This document shows positions 7,644 through 15,359 of a stretch of 22,983 nucleotides of DNA, one piece after another. The notes beneath the pieces are model-generated. The model saw only the letters and a program-made list of their open reading frames with translations. It had not been told where the DNA came from and did not search any database. The DNA comes from an uncultured Anaerococcus sp. (GTDB lineage: Bacteria; Bacillota; Clostridia; Tissierellales; Peptoniphilaceae), in assembly GCF_943908415.1 (NCBI RefSeq), contig NZ_CALTSY010000029.1, forward strand, positions 1-22,983, given 5' to 3'. The translations under genes and the position numbers were made by a program. Position 1 is the stretch's first letter, and each line of letters starts with the position of its first letter.

Positions 7644-8564
7644 TTACTCCTTTGTTTTTAACTCTTGAGCTTTTTCAATCTCACTAACCATATCCCTACC
7701 TGCTATCATCTTTTTTACGTTTTTAACATCTAAAATTATTACTTTATGCTTTAAAAGTTCTTTCTTGCTCTGTTCATCTAAATAAGATGTATTTATTATT
7801 AATAGAGGGGTTATATCTTGCGTTAAATCAGTGTATTGGTCTAATAATTCCTGAATAAAATCCTTATCGACTTCCTTTTGGTAGTTGTAATTTTTAATAT
7901 CAATAGCATATTTTTTGTCATTTTTACTAGCAAAAAGTTCGAATTTATGACTCCTTTGATATTTTTCTTGATAGCTATCTACAAAATATCCATTCTTCTC
8001 AAATGCTCTTTTTATAAGTTCTTGAGAATTATAGTCAAATTGAATTTTTCTAAGGGCATCTAGAAGATTACTAGGGTCTATTTTAAAAAATCCTTTGTAT
8101 TCTGTAGTATGCTCATATTTTTGTATATCAAATCCTATTACTGTACTATTATCAACAACATTAAAATTTCCATGAGCTACAGCATTCCTTATATGCCTTA
8201 GAACAGACATAGTTTTGGTTTCTTCGTTTGCTATAGTCATTATTAACTTCGGACACTCACTGCATATCTCGTTTAAAAATGGCTTTATAAGGTCTTCTGA
8301 AATCTCATCAGTGAAAAGAACATCCTCATCCCTAAGATTCATGGCTTTCATTATTTCTATAAAAATAAAATCATCATATCTGGGATTTAGTAATAGGTCA
8401 TTTTCCCTAGATTGTTCTGATTTGATATTTGGTACATACCACAATAAATAATAAATAGAGTCTCGTAATTCATCACTTAGTTTTATAGGAATATCTTTGT
8501 GTTTGATTGAGTATTTAACCTTATTATCACAATTATCAAATTCAAATTTGTCTGTAAGTTCCAT
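7644..8564 (-). CDS. HEPN-like domain fused to a PD-(D/E)XK-type (Mrr-like) nuclease domain
   Basis: A 306-residue cytoplasmic protein with two parts. The N-terminal half (about 30–165) is helical and holds RNAVAH (Arg126 to His131), the R-x4-H motif of HEPN domains, many of which are RNases in toxin–antitoxin and phage-defence systems. The C-terminal half (about 180–285) looks like a restriction-endonuclease fold: LIKRAFEKNGYFVD helix, Glu209 in HKFELF, then YAIDIKNYN with Asp222-x-Lys224, and a late strand LLIINTS. Both active-site motifs appear intact, which would allow RNA and DNA cleavage in one protein; this is inference from motifs. An AAAAGG site overlaps the stop of the macro-domain gene 11 bases upstream, and the downstream HdeD gene is coupled to it. 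The domain calls are by eye and remote. Confidence 0.6.
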   Translation of the reverse strand: MELTDKFEFDNCDNKVKYSIKHKDIPIKLSDELRDSIYYLLWYVPNIKSEQSRENDLLLNPRYDDFIFIEIMKAMNLRDEDVLFTDEISEDLIKPFLNEICSECPKLIMTIANEETKTMSVLRHIRNAVAHGNFNVVDNSTVIGFDIQKYEHTTEYKGFFKIDPSNLLDALRKIQFDYNSQELIKRAFEKNGYFVDSYQEKYQRSHKFELFASKNDKKYAIDIKNYNYQKEVDKDFIQELLDQYTDLTQDITPLLIINTSYLDEQSKKELLKHKVIILDVKNVKKMIAGRDMVSEIEKAQELKTKE

Positions 8565-8575
8565 ATTTATACCTT

Positions 8576-9070
8576 TTAAATATCATTTGCAAAAGCAAGC
8601 AGAGATTTATCTATGATGGTTAGGTAGACTTTCATGTCATTAGTTTGTAAAAATTCACCAATACTATCTTTAGCAATCTTAATCGCCTCATTATATGGAT
8701 ACCCATAAATCCCTGATGATATCAAAGGAAAGGCAATGGAAGCAATATTATTTTCTTTAGCTAGAGAAAGTGAATTTATATAAGCATTTTTTAGTAACTC
8801 CCTAGATTTATCAGGATTTGTAGAATCATATATAGGTCCTGCAGTATGTATTATATATTTAGCCTTTAAATTATAAGCAGATGTAATAACTGCTTGTCCA
8901 GTTTCTATAGGAGCTAACTTATCACATTCTTCTTGAAGTTTGCTTGCTCCAGCTTTTTTAAAAATAGCACCACAAACTCCTCCACCCATTTTTAAGACGG
9001 TATTTGCTGCATTTACTATCGCATCGACTTCTAAATTAGTTATATCTTCATTTATTATTTTAAAACTCAT
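8576..9070 (-). CDS. macro-domain protein (ADP-ribose binding, possible ADP-ribosyl/O-acetyl-ADP-ribose hydrolase)
   Basis: A stand-alone 164-residue macro domain, the usual length for YmdB-like proteins, expected to bind ADP-ribose or its derivatives and possibly remove ADP-ribose from proteins or nucleic acids. Visible motifs are GDI-like EDI (8–10), IVNAAN (18–23), GGGVCGAI (29–36), HTAGP (75–79) and ISSGIYGYP (117–125). In E. coli YmdB and MacroD proteins an Asp follows GGGV; here it is Cys33, so catalytic ability is uncertain. I place the start at ATG 9070, with GGAG upstream, one base from the previous stop; a longer frame to 9112 would overlap that gene and lacks a site. The position inside the defence operon suggests a role with NAD-derived signals or ADP-ribosylation, which is inference. 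Confidence 0.88.
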   Translation of the reverse strand: MSFKIINEDITNLEVDAIVNAANTVLKMGGGVCGAIFKKAGASKLQEECDKLAPIETGQAVITSAYNLKAKYIIHTAGPIYDSTNPDKSRELLKNAYINSLSLAKENNIASIAFPLISSGIYGYPYNEAIKIAKDSIGEFLQTNDMKVYLTIIDKSLLAFANDI

Positions 9071-9071
9071 A

Positions 9072-9500
9072 TTAAATCTCCAACAGTACTTTATCATCCC
9101 ACTTAATCTCAAGCTCTCCAGAATAATGCAAATCTATAAAGGCATCGTAAGTTCTATACATTTCGTCTTGATAAAAGCTTGCCAGACCATAAAAATGTAC
9201 TAGTCCAAAACCATAAGCTTCTTCTAATATTTCAAACTCAAACTTATTAAAATCATCTAAACTTGGTGTATAAAGCTCATCTTCATCTAATATTTTTATC
9301 CTAAAGGGATAATCTTTATTAGAATCTATATCTACTAAGTCATAGATAATAATTAGAGGATTATCCAATATATAATCCCCATCACTATAAAGTAAATAAG
9401 CCTGATCTAGTGATAAATAGGCGTTATTATCTTCAACTCTAATATTTTCAATTTTCATATCGTGTAAACTTATGACTTCATTGTAAGGATTAACTATCAT
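9072..9500 (-). CDS. acidic hypothetical protein in the defence operon
   Basis: A 142-residue protein I do not recognise. It is strongly acidic, without signal peptide or membrane segment, and alternates short strands with turns (LIIIYDLVDID, FEFEILEEA, LVHFYGLASFY, LEIKWDDKVLLEI), suggesting a small mostly-beta fold with several aromatic residues. AGGAG lies 8 bases before the ATG, it starts 17 bases after the helicase stop and ends one base before the macro-domain start, so it belongs to the same transcript. Size, acidity and place next to a nuclease gene would suit an antitoxin-like or immunity-like partner, but nothing in the sequence shows this. Confidence 0.7.
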   Translation of the reverse strand: MIVNPYNEVISLHDMKIENIRVEDNNAYLSLDQAYLLYSDGDYILDNPLIIIYDLVDIDSNKDYPFRIKILDEDELYTPSLDDFNKFEFEILEEAYGFGLVHFYGLASFYQDEMYRTYDAFIDLHYSGELEIKWDDKVLLEI

Positions 9501-9517
9501 CTTACTTACTCCTTTTA

Positions 9518-11623
9518 TTAATTAAACTCATCATATAATCCCAAATAGTGATAAGCTCCATCTAAATCAAGTATATTATTAATTATATATCTAATTCTCA
9601 AATCCAAGGGAATTAGTAACATATATTTATAAGGAATTAAAAAACTGTCTAAATAATTTTCATCGTTTTTTAAAAAGTTATAAATTTGTTTTTCACTTAT
9701 TGGATTAGTCCTAATTTCATCAAAATAATTACTTGTATCAGGTCCATATATTGTTCCATCTCTTTCATTTGCTATATAACTGCTACTGTGACTTGCTACA
9801 TTTAACATGATTGCAATAGTCCTATTTATTTTACTATTTTTGAATGTCACTAGTCCTATCAAATTTTCTTTTACTACAAAGCTATAATCATCATTGCTAA
9901 ATTGTCTGGAAAGCTCTTCTATTGTTGAGTCAAGCTTGTCGTTGTATGAAAATTCTTTTGGATTTTCTAGGATATATTTCATTCTATTTCTTATTATTGT
10001 GCTTACATCAATATCTCCAGCCGAGAAAAATTTGGGAGCTTTTCCTTCGGTAGATTTACTTACAATAATCTTCTTTTGATCTGTATACATCTTATCTATT
10101 TTCCAAACTAGACCTGCAAGATAAATATGAGCATCAACTTGTATATCAGGTCTTATATCGACTTCTCCAATCTTGCCCTTTTCATTGTAGACTGTGTATA
10201 CCTGGCTATTTACAAACTGATTATAAAAATTACCCAATCTCATAAGTTTTTCGACTTCTAGTCCTGTTATAACTTCATTTTCAAGAATTTCAATATATCC
10301 ATTCTCCTCCATATAATCTGTTATATCTTTAAATTCTTCATCATTTATATCAGAAAAGCTAGATAAAGTTTTGTTTAAATAAAGATATTCATCTATAGGC
10401 AAACCATAGTTCTCTAAGAGTGTAGATAAGACTTGATGGGCAAATACATCGTAAGCCTTCGTAGTTTCTTCTATCTTATCTAGTGATTTTTCTTCATATA
10501 GGCTAATAGTTGCTAAAGCTTGAAGAACATCCCAAGCTGATGAGCAAATTTGATGGAGTATGCTCTTTTTACTTTTTCTTCCACTTCGCCCAAGTCTTTG
10601 GGCTAATGATAGGACAGAAAATGCTGCACCATACTGGGTTACAGAATGGACAGCCCCTATATCTATACCTAGTTCTAAGGTAGAAGTTGCTGTTATTACA
10701 AAGTTTTCGTAGCGTGTTTCTTTTGCAAATTCTTCTATTTCTATACGACGAGCCTTACTAACTGATGAATGGTGGGCAAATATTTTTATATCATCATTTT
10801 TTTCTTTGGCTATTTTATCTAGTTGGACAGAAATAGCTTCTACCTTCTCACGGGCATTAGGAAATACTAGCATAGGGCCATCTTTGCTATATTCATATAT
10901 CTTATAGATAGCATCGTTTGAAATATTATCTGATTCATAAATTTCTATAGTTGCTTCTAATTCATTGGATGTTTTATCTATCAAGATATTTGTATCTCTC
11001 CCATTGTTAAAGAAGGATTTTGCTAAATTATAATTTTCTTCTCCAATTGTTGCTGATAGACCAATCATCCTTGGTGGATTGTATGTATATCTTAAAATTC
11101 TTTCTAAAAGTGACTTAAGCTGTAACCCCCTATTTCCAGTTAAAAAGCTATGGATCTCATCTACTATGATGTAGTCTACTTCTCTAAATAAAAGACTTGC
11201 AAGCTCTGCTTTAGCTGATAATAAGGCTTCTATAGATTCTGGTGTTATCAGTACTATGCCTTTAGGGTTAGCTATAAGCTTATCTTTTTTGGACTTACTT
11301 GCTTCTCCATGCCAGGAGGTTATGGGTATATCCATATCAAAACACATATCACTTATTCTTTTAAATTGATCATTTATCAAAGCTATTAAAGGTGATATAT
11401 AAAGTATCTTAACCCCATTATCCCATGACTTAACCTTACTTATTGCAGGCAAAAAGGCAGCTTCAGTTTTCCCTTGGGCTGTAGCTGCTGATAATATCAA
11501 GTTATTTTCATTTGTAAAAAAAGTCTTGATTGAAGCATTTTGTATCTTAGTTAAGGATGGCCATCCCTTTTGGTGAATATAAAATCTTAGTTCTCTATTA
11601 AGTAAACTGTAGGCATCTGTCAT
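9518..11623 (-). CDS. sngC: SngC-like DEAD/DEAH (Lhr-like) superfamily 2 helicase, Shango system
   Basis: A 701-residue ATP-dependent helicase-like protein. Motifs in order: Q-like Gln28 (SLTKIQNASI), Walker A ATAQGKT (47–53), VDEIH with Asp155–Glu156 and His158, SAT (190–192), the second RecA domain with LVFPNARE and ATSTLELGIDIG (312–323), and motif VI QRLGRSGR (342–349). The C-terminal half (about 370–701) resembles Lhr/BrxHI-type helicases in general layout and has no nuclease motif that I see. It overlaps the ATPase gene by ATGA (4 bases). With that gene and the TerB-C gene before it, it matches the three-gene Shango set (TerB protein, ATPase, helicase). The helicase call is secure; the subunit name depends on context. 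Confidence 0.88.
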   Translation of the reverse strand: MTDAYSLLNRELRFYIHQKGWPSLTKIQNASIKTFFTNENNLILSAATAQGKTEAAFLPAISKVKSWDNGVKILYISPLIALINDQFKRISDMCFDMDIPITSWHGEASKSKKDKLIANPKGIVLITPESIEALLSAKAELASLLFREVDYIIVDEIHSFLTGNRGLQLKSLLERILRYTYNPPRMIGLSATIGEENYNLAKSFFNNGRDTNILIDKTSNELEATIEIYESDNISNDAIYKIYEYSKDGPMLVFPNAREKVEAISVQLDKIAKEKNDDIKIFAHHSSVSKARRIEIEEFAKETRYENFVITATSTLELGIDIGAVHSVTQYGAAFSVLSLAQRLGRSGRKSKKSILHQICSSAWDVLQALATISLYEEKSLDKIEETTKAYDVFAHQVLSTLLENYGLPIDEYLYLNKTLSSFSDINDEEFKDITDYMEENGYIEILENEVITGLEVEKLMRLGNFYNQFVNSQVYTVYNEKGKIGEVDIRPDIQVDAHIYLAGLVWKIDKMYTDQKKIIVSKSTEGKAPKFFSAGDIDVSTIIRNRMKYILENPKEFSYNDKLDSTIEELSRQFSNDDYSFVVKENLIGLVTFKNSKINRTIAIMLNVASHSSSYIANERDGTIYGPDTSNYFDEIRTNPISEKQIYNFLKNDENYLDSFLIPYKYMLLIPLDLRIRYIINNILDLDGAYHYLGLYDEFN

Positions 11624-12945
11624 ATTATCTCTATCTCATCATCCAAATCACTTGGATCCTTTGATATTGCTAAAACATCTTTAAAGCGAATTTTTATAAT
11701 ATTCATAATCTCTTGATCTGGATTTTGTCTTTTTAAATCTAGTATCTCTATAAAATCTTTAATTACAGCTCTAGGTGTCAAAAACTCATCTGCACCCGGC
11801 CTATTTAGCTGTCCCTGCATATATGCTACTATCTCATCTTCACTTATGGATATAGATTCCTTGTAGTTTACATTGTAGACATTTACTAAATTTTCTAATA
11901 AAGTGTAGATTTCTTCATTCGTTAAAGGCTTTAGACCTAGTACAGTCCTATTGGTGTTGACTAATTTATTATCCATGCTTTCTTCGTTACCTAGCCTACC
12001 CTTTAATGCCCCATAAGAAGATAGACCACGATTTTCATCAAAGATAGTTTTTCTTGTTGCACCAAAGTTTATAAAAAGCCCCTTGGCTATGTTTGACTTA
12101 CATTCGTTATAAATATTTAAGATTCTTTCATAATTTCTTTCTCTTGTAACTGATTGGGGAATCTTATATAGGTTTACTGCCTCATCAAAATTAACTACAA
12201 AACCACTATAGCCTATAGCTAAAAATAGCTCACTCATATTTTTTAAGGCATCAAACCAGTTATCATCATTTATAATTTGATTTATACCTAAGGCTTTTTT
12301 TGCTTCAGTCTTGGTAGTTATATCTCCCCTCATCCATCTAAGGGCATTTGTACATAGCAATCTATTATCTTCTATAAAAGCTTCATAGTATTTTATAAGG
12401 GCTTGTCCAAATTCAAATGATAAACCGACTGCAGAAAAGTTCCCTATGGTATTTAAGATTTCGTTTTTAACTTCTTTTTGCTTGCTTCCAGCTATGATCT
12501 CACTAATATCTATAGCATAACTATCAGCTACGATTTGAAAAATTCTATTTAACCATTCTTCTATAATAGTATTTAAAACATTCCCATTTCTAGCTGTTTT
12601 TGTCTTAATATTATCTATAATTTCAGTGTAAAGTGCCACAGCCTTCCTATCAGTGGCATAAAATCTTCTAGATGGGTTTAGGTCTAAGCTAGATACTACG
12701 AAGTCTTTTTGTAGAGCGATTTGTTCTATAGTCGCAAGCATAAAGCTCTTTCCTGAACCAAAGTCCCCTACCCAAAATCTTATATCTGATCCTCTATCAC
12801 TTATAGTATCAAGTATTTTTATTAGCTCTTCTACTTCTCTATTGCGACCTACTAATAAATGCTGGACTCCTATACTTGGTACAACACCACCTTCTAAGGA
12901 TTTTATAATTACTGATGCTTCTTTTGGATTTATCCTAATTGCCAC
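11620..12945 (-). CDS. sngB: SngB-like BrxD-type ATP-binding protein, Shango system
   Basis: A 441-residue P-loop ATPase of the kind found as BrxD in type 2 BREX systems (older label DUF2791). Walker A is GDFGSGKS (60–67), preceded by the typical opening IINSLEGGVVP-like segment and LVGRNREVEEL (31–41). Walker B is VVNFDEA with Asp254–Glu255. The C-terminal part is the helical lid region of an AAA-like fold with a possible arginine at GATRKTIFDE. The start is GTG 12945 with GGAG 7 bases upstream; it overlaps the previous gene by 11 bases and the next by 4, so stoichiometric coupled translation is likely. It probably powers recognition or loading on DNA by the system, which is inference. Confidence 0.87.
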   Translation of the reverse strand: MAIRINPKEASVIIKSLEGGVVPSIGVQHLLVGRNREVEELIKILDTISDRGSDIRFWVGDFGSGKSFMLATIEQIALQKDFVVSSLDLNPSRRFYATDRKAVALYTEIIDNIKTKTARNGNVLNTIIEEWLNRIFQIVADSYAIDISEIIAGSKQKEVKNEILNTIGNFSAVGLSFEFGQALIKYYEAFIEDNRLLCTNALRWMRGDITTKTEAKKALGINQIINDDNWFDALKNMSELFLAIGYSGFVVNFDEAVNLYKIPQSVTRERNYERILNIYNECKSNIAKGLFINFGATRKTIFDENRGLSSYGALKGRLGNEESMDNKLVNTNRTVLGLKPLTNEEIYTLLENLVNVYNVNYKESISISEDEIVAYMQGQLNRPGADEFLTPRAVIKDFIEILDLKRQNPDQEIMNIIKIRFKDVLAISKDPSDLDDEIEII

Positions 12946-14683
12946 CTACATACTCCTTTATCATATCAACATAAAATTCATCTATTATTACTTTCTCATC
13001 TTCAATAATCAGAGTCTGATCACCTACAAAATCAAATAAGCTTTCATTGATTTTGCCAATATAAGTATTTAAAGTGCTCCCATATTTGATAGCTATGTCA
13101 TTAAGTTCGCCTTTATCTATATAGCCATCATCCAGAATTTTCTTTAATGTCTTACTATAGGCATAATTTTCATTATCTTTTATTTCTTCTTGATTTTCTA
13201 TAATATTTTCTTCTTCAAGATAATCTACTTCATCTTGATCAAAAAATTCATTTACCAAGTTCACAGTTTTCCTAAGATTTTGTCTTGAAATATCTATCTT
13301 TTTATTATCCACTTCAATTTTTTTTGCTTTTAATTTATTTAATTCTTTTATCTTATCAATTAATTTTAAAGACAGGACATTATTACTTATTAAACTTATG
13401 AAATCATCATAATTTTCTTTTCTTATAGTATTAAATAAAATCTTATCATCTTTTTCTTCATTTAATCCATTATTATATAGGAAGTACAAGGCAAAAATTT
13501 TATCGTCAGTCTTTATTAATTTATCTAAAATCTTCTTGAAATTTTCATCACTTTCATGTTCATATAAGATTCTTATCTTCTCTTTATCATTAAGTGTTTC
13601 TAAATATTTTATAAATAAATTAGTTTTATTAGTATTATCTTTAAAATATAGCTTATAGGCATGCTTTATTTTATATTCTTTAATGTTTTTAATATATGTA
13701 TCTTGAAAATTTCTTATAAAGTCATAGCTTTTGCCTTTATCAAATTCTTTAACAATATCCTCAGCCTTGTCTATGTTAATAGATGTTAAAAATATAAACT
13801 GATCTCTTATTTTAGCTTCACTTATTAAAAATATATTATCTAAAACTGTTTTAGAAGTTGTGTATGGCTTTACTATATTTAAAAGTCTCCTTCCTTCTAA
13901 TTGATCACTATCAAATATTGCCCTTAGTGTAGATAAATACATATCAAAAAGAATATCAACAAGCTCTTCGTTCTTCCACAAGGAATTATTACGTTTTGAG
14001 ATTTGATTGATAGCTAATTCTTCTTTTTTGCTAAATCCATATTTTTCTCTTAGATATCCATCCGGATCCCACCAAACCGACACCTTGTTATTAGCTGTTA
14101 AGTTAAAGTATTCTCTAGTATCTTGATCTGGATCTTTCAAATTATGTGATAAATCATCAGCCCTATCTCTAATTAGATTAATAAAGTCCTTGCCAAAGTG
14201 TTTTTCTAAAAATCCAAATGATTTAGAAGCACTTTTTGTAGCTAGCGGATTATAAAAATTTAGTACATAGGCTTCAGCAATTAAATAAATACTGTAGTAA
14301 ATATCATAAGATACTCCCTGACGTCTAAGTCTTGATACTTCTCTAGCTACTGTTGTGTAGCTTTTATTGAAATATCTTTCTGCGGTATCACACAAGCTTG
14401 CATACATTTTAAGAGCTGCTATATTTATTTGATTAATCTTCATAGCTGGAGATTTATAATTTCTATTAAGCTTTAGAATCCAATACCTATAGTCTTTAAT
14501 AATGGGTTTATCATCAAATTTTCTCTTAGGAATCTTAGGCTCACTATCTAAGCTCACATCTATAACTCCTTTTATTGACTTTTTATCAACTTTCCTTTTT
14601 ATTGGAGTTTTATTTTTACTTTTGATATCTGATAAACCACCAGTTAAGTCTTTTATCAACTTTTTTATATCATCGTATTCCAT
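12935..14683 (-). CDS. sngA: SngA-like TerB-C domain protein, Shango system
   Basis: A 582-residue protein, first gene of the defence operon. A basic, Lys-rich N-terminus (1–55) is followed by a helical domain starting DYRYWILKLNRNY, an aromatic patch VSVWWDPDGYLREKYGFS (about 201–218), a long helical middle part very rich in Lys, Asp and Asn, and a C-terminal unit (about 470–578) with the plan of TerB-C: a DDGYIDKGELNDIA helix pair followed by a strand-rich end. TerB-related proteins act in tellurite/phage resistance contexts; their exact job is unknown. ATG 14683 is preferred over ATG 14695, because GGAG lies 6 bases before it and inside the longer version. The Lys/Asn-heavy composition is stronger than in neighbours. 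Domain recognition is by pattern and gene order. Confidence 0.8.
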   Translation of the reverse strand: MEYDDIKKLIKDLTGGLSDIKSKNKTPIKRKVDKKSIKGVIDVSLDSEPKIPKRKFDDKPIIKDYRYWILKLNRNYKSPAMKINQINIAALKMYASLCDTAERYFNKSYTTVAREVSRLRRQGVSYDIYYSIYLIAEAYVLNFYNPLATKSASKSFGFLEKHFGKDFINLIRDRADDLSHNLKDPDQDTREYFNLTANNKVSVWWDPDGYLREKYGFSKKEELAINQISKRNNSLWKNEELVDILFDMYLSTLRAIFDSDQLEGRRLLNIVKPYTTSKTVLDNIFLISEAKIRDQFIFLTSINIDKAEDIVKEFDKGKSYDFIRNFQDTYIKNIKEYKIKHAYKLYFKDNTNKTNLFIKYLETLNDKEKIRILYEHESDENFKKILDKLIKTDDKIFALYFLYNNGLNEEKDDKILFNTIRKENYDDFISLISNNVLSLKLIDKIKELNKLKAKKIEVDNKKIDISRQNLRKTVNLVNEFFDQDEVDYLEEENIIENQEEIKDNENYAYSKTLKKILDDGYIDKGELNDIAIKYGSTLNTYIGKINESLFDFVGDQTLIIEDEKVIIDEFYVDMIKEYVGGN

Positions 14684-14711
14684 CTTTATCTCCATTTTTT
14701 CTTTATATTAC

Positions 14712-14717
14712 ATTATA
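14712..14717 (-). promoter_or_regulatory. -10 box of the defence operon
   Basis: On the minus strand a perfect TATAAT preceded by GAAG lies about 29 bases upstream of the ATG at 14683. No clear -35 is seen at 16–18 bases. This would start a transcript of at least 7 kb covering seven genes down to 7112. Confidence 0.5.
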
Positions 14718-14785
14718 CTTCCGCTTCAGTAAAAATGCTTAGGAATATAAATATACCGAGCTAATTAATTTCTCTAAAATTATCA

Positions 14786-14848
14786 AAATCCACTCATTGA
14801 TATTTTTACCATGTAATATGATAAAACAAAACACCCAGGAGTGGATTT
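14786..14848. repeat. 63-base element with 10-base perfect inverted ends
   Basis: AAATCCACTC (14786–14795) and GAGTGGATTT (14839–14848) are perfect inverted copies separated by 43 bases. It lies in the 434-base non-coding stretch 14684–15117 upstream of the defence operon. It could be a remnant of a transposable element end or a long-loop RNA hairpin; there is no open frame inside. Confidence 0.5.
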
Positions 14849-14946
14849 ATACAAAATAATTTAAATTGAATTTTCACTAATTTTAACTACTTTTGAAATT
14901 TTCTAGCCAAGCTTAGCGCTTTGTAATAGCAAAATTGATTTAGCCT

Positions 14947-15114
14947 TTATAAATTAAAAATATACTTATCTACTGAAAATTTACTTTCTTCATAATTATC
15001 ATTTATTATAAAGCTCATATTGCTCATTGTAAGATAATTAATATTTTCACTATTGTTTTCAGCTTCTGTTGCAGTGAATTTGAAGCATCTTATTAAAATT
15101 TGTTTTCTGTACCT
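14947..15114 (-). pseudogene. possible vestigial coding fragment after the small acidic gene
   Basis: Directly after the double stop TAA TAA of the 77-residue gene, the same frame stays open for 55 codons, with sense-like content (TATEAENNSENINYL and SFIINDYEES), and closes at 14947–14949. No start codon with a ribosome site is visible before the internal ATGs. It may be a decayed gene or 3' extension. The rest of the intergenic region holds only the inverted repeat and the promoter noted separately. Confidence 0.2.
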
Positions 15115-15117
15115 TTA

Positions 15118-15351
15118 TTAACCTATGCTAAAAAAATGTACTATTTCATAATCTTCATCACTATCTGCAAGGCGAACCCCATCTTCATTTACAAGAGCAA
15201 AGTCTCCTAAGCCATCTGTATCTTCATTGGTATTTATCTCATAGCAATCATAACTTTCCCACTCCCCAATATAGTTTATATCAGTGTATCCATCATATTC
15301 ACTTTGAACAAAGTCTAGTACTTGTTCTTTACTCTTTTCTATCAATGTCAT
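15118..15351 (-). CDS. small acidic hypothetical protein
   Basis: A 77-residue acidic protein I do not recognise. It starts with a basic/amphipathic helix (IEKSKEQVLDFVQSEYDGY) followed by strand-like segments (CYEINT, FALVNEDGVRLA, YEIVHFFSIG), reminiscent in outline of small alpha+beta proteins without catalytic motifs. GAGG overlaps the TGA of the fructosamine-kinase-like gene 8 bases upstream, so the two are coupled. The function is unknown. Confidence 0.7.
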   Translation of the reverse strand: MTLIEKSKEQVLDFVQSEYDGYTDINYIGEWESYDCYEINTNEDTDGLGDFALVNEDGVRLADSDEDYEIVHFFSIG

Positions 15352-15359
15352 AATTTACC

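Noticed and set aside
9071..9112. Longer macro-domain protein starting at 9112
   Set aside because: It overlaps the upstream gene, has no ribosome site and adds residues outside the macro fold.
9518..14683. BREX type 2 system
   Set aside because: BrxD-like ATPase and Lhr-like helicase are present, but there is no methyltransferase (PglX), phosphatase (PglZ) or PglW/PglY; the TerB-C protein points to Shango.
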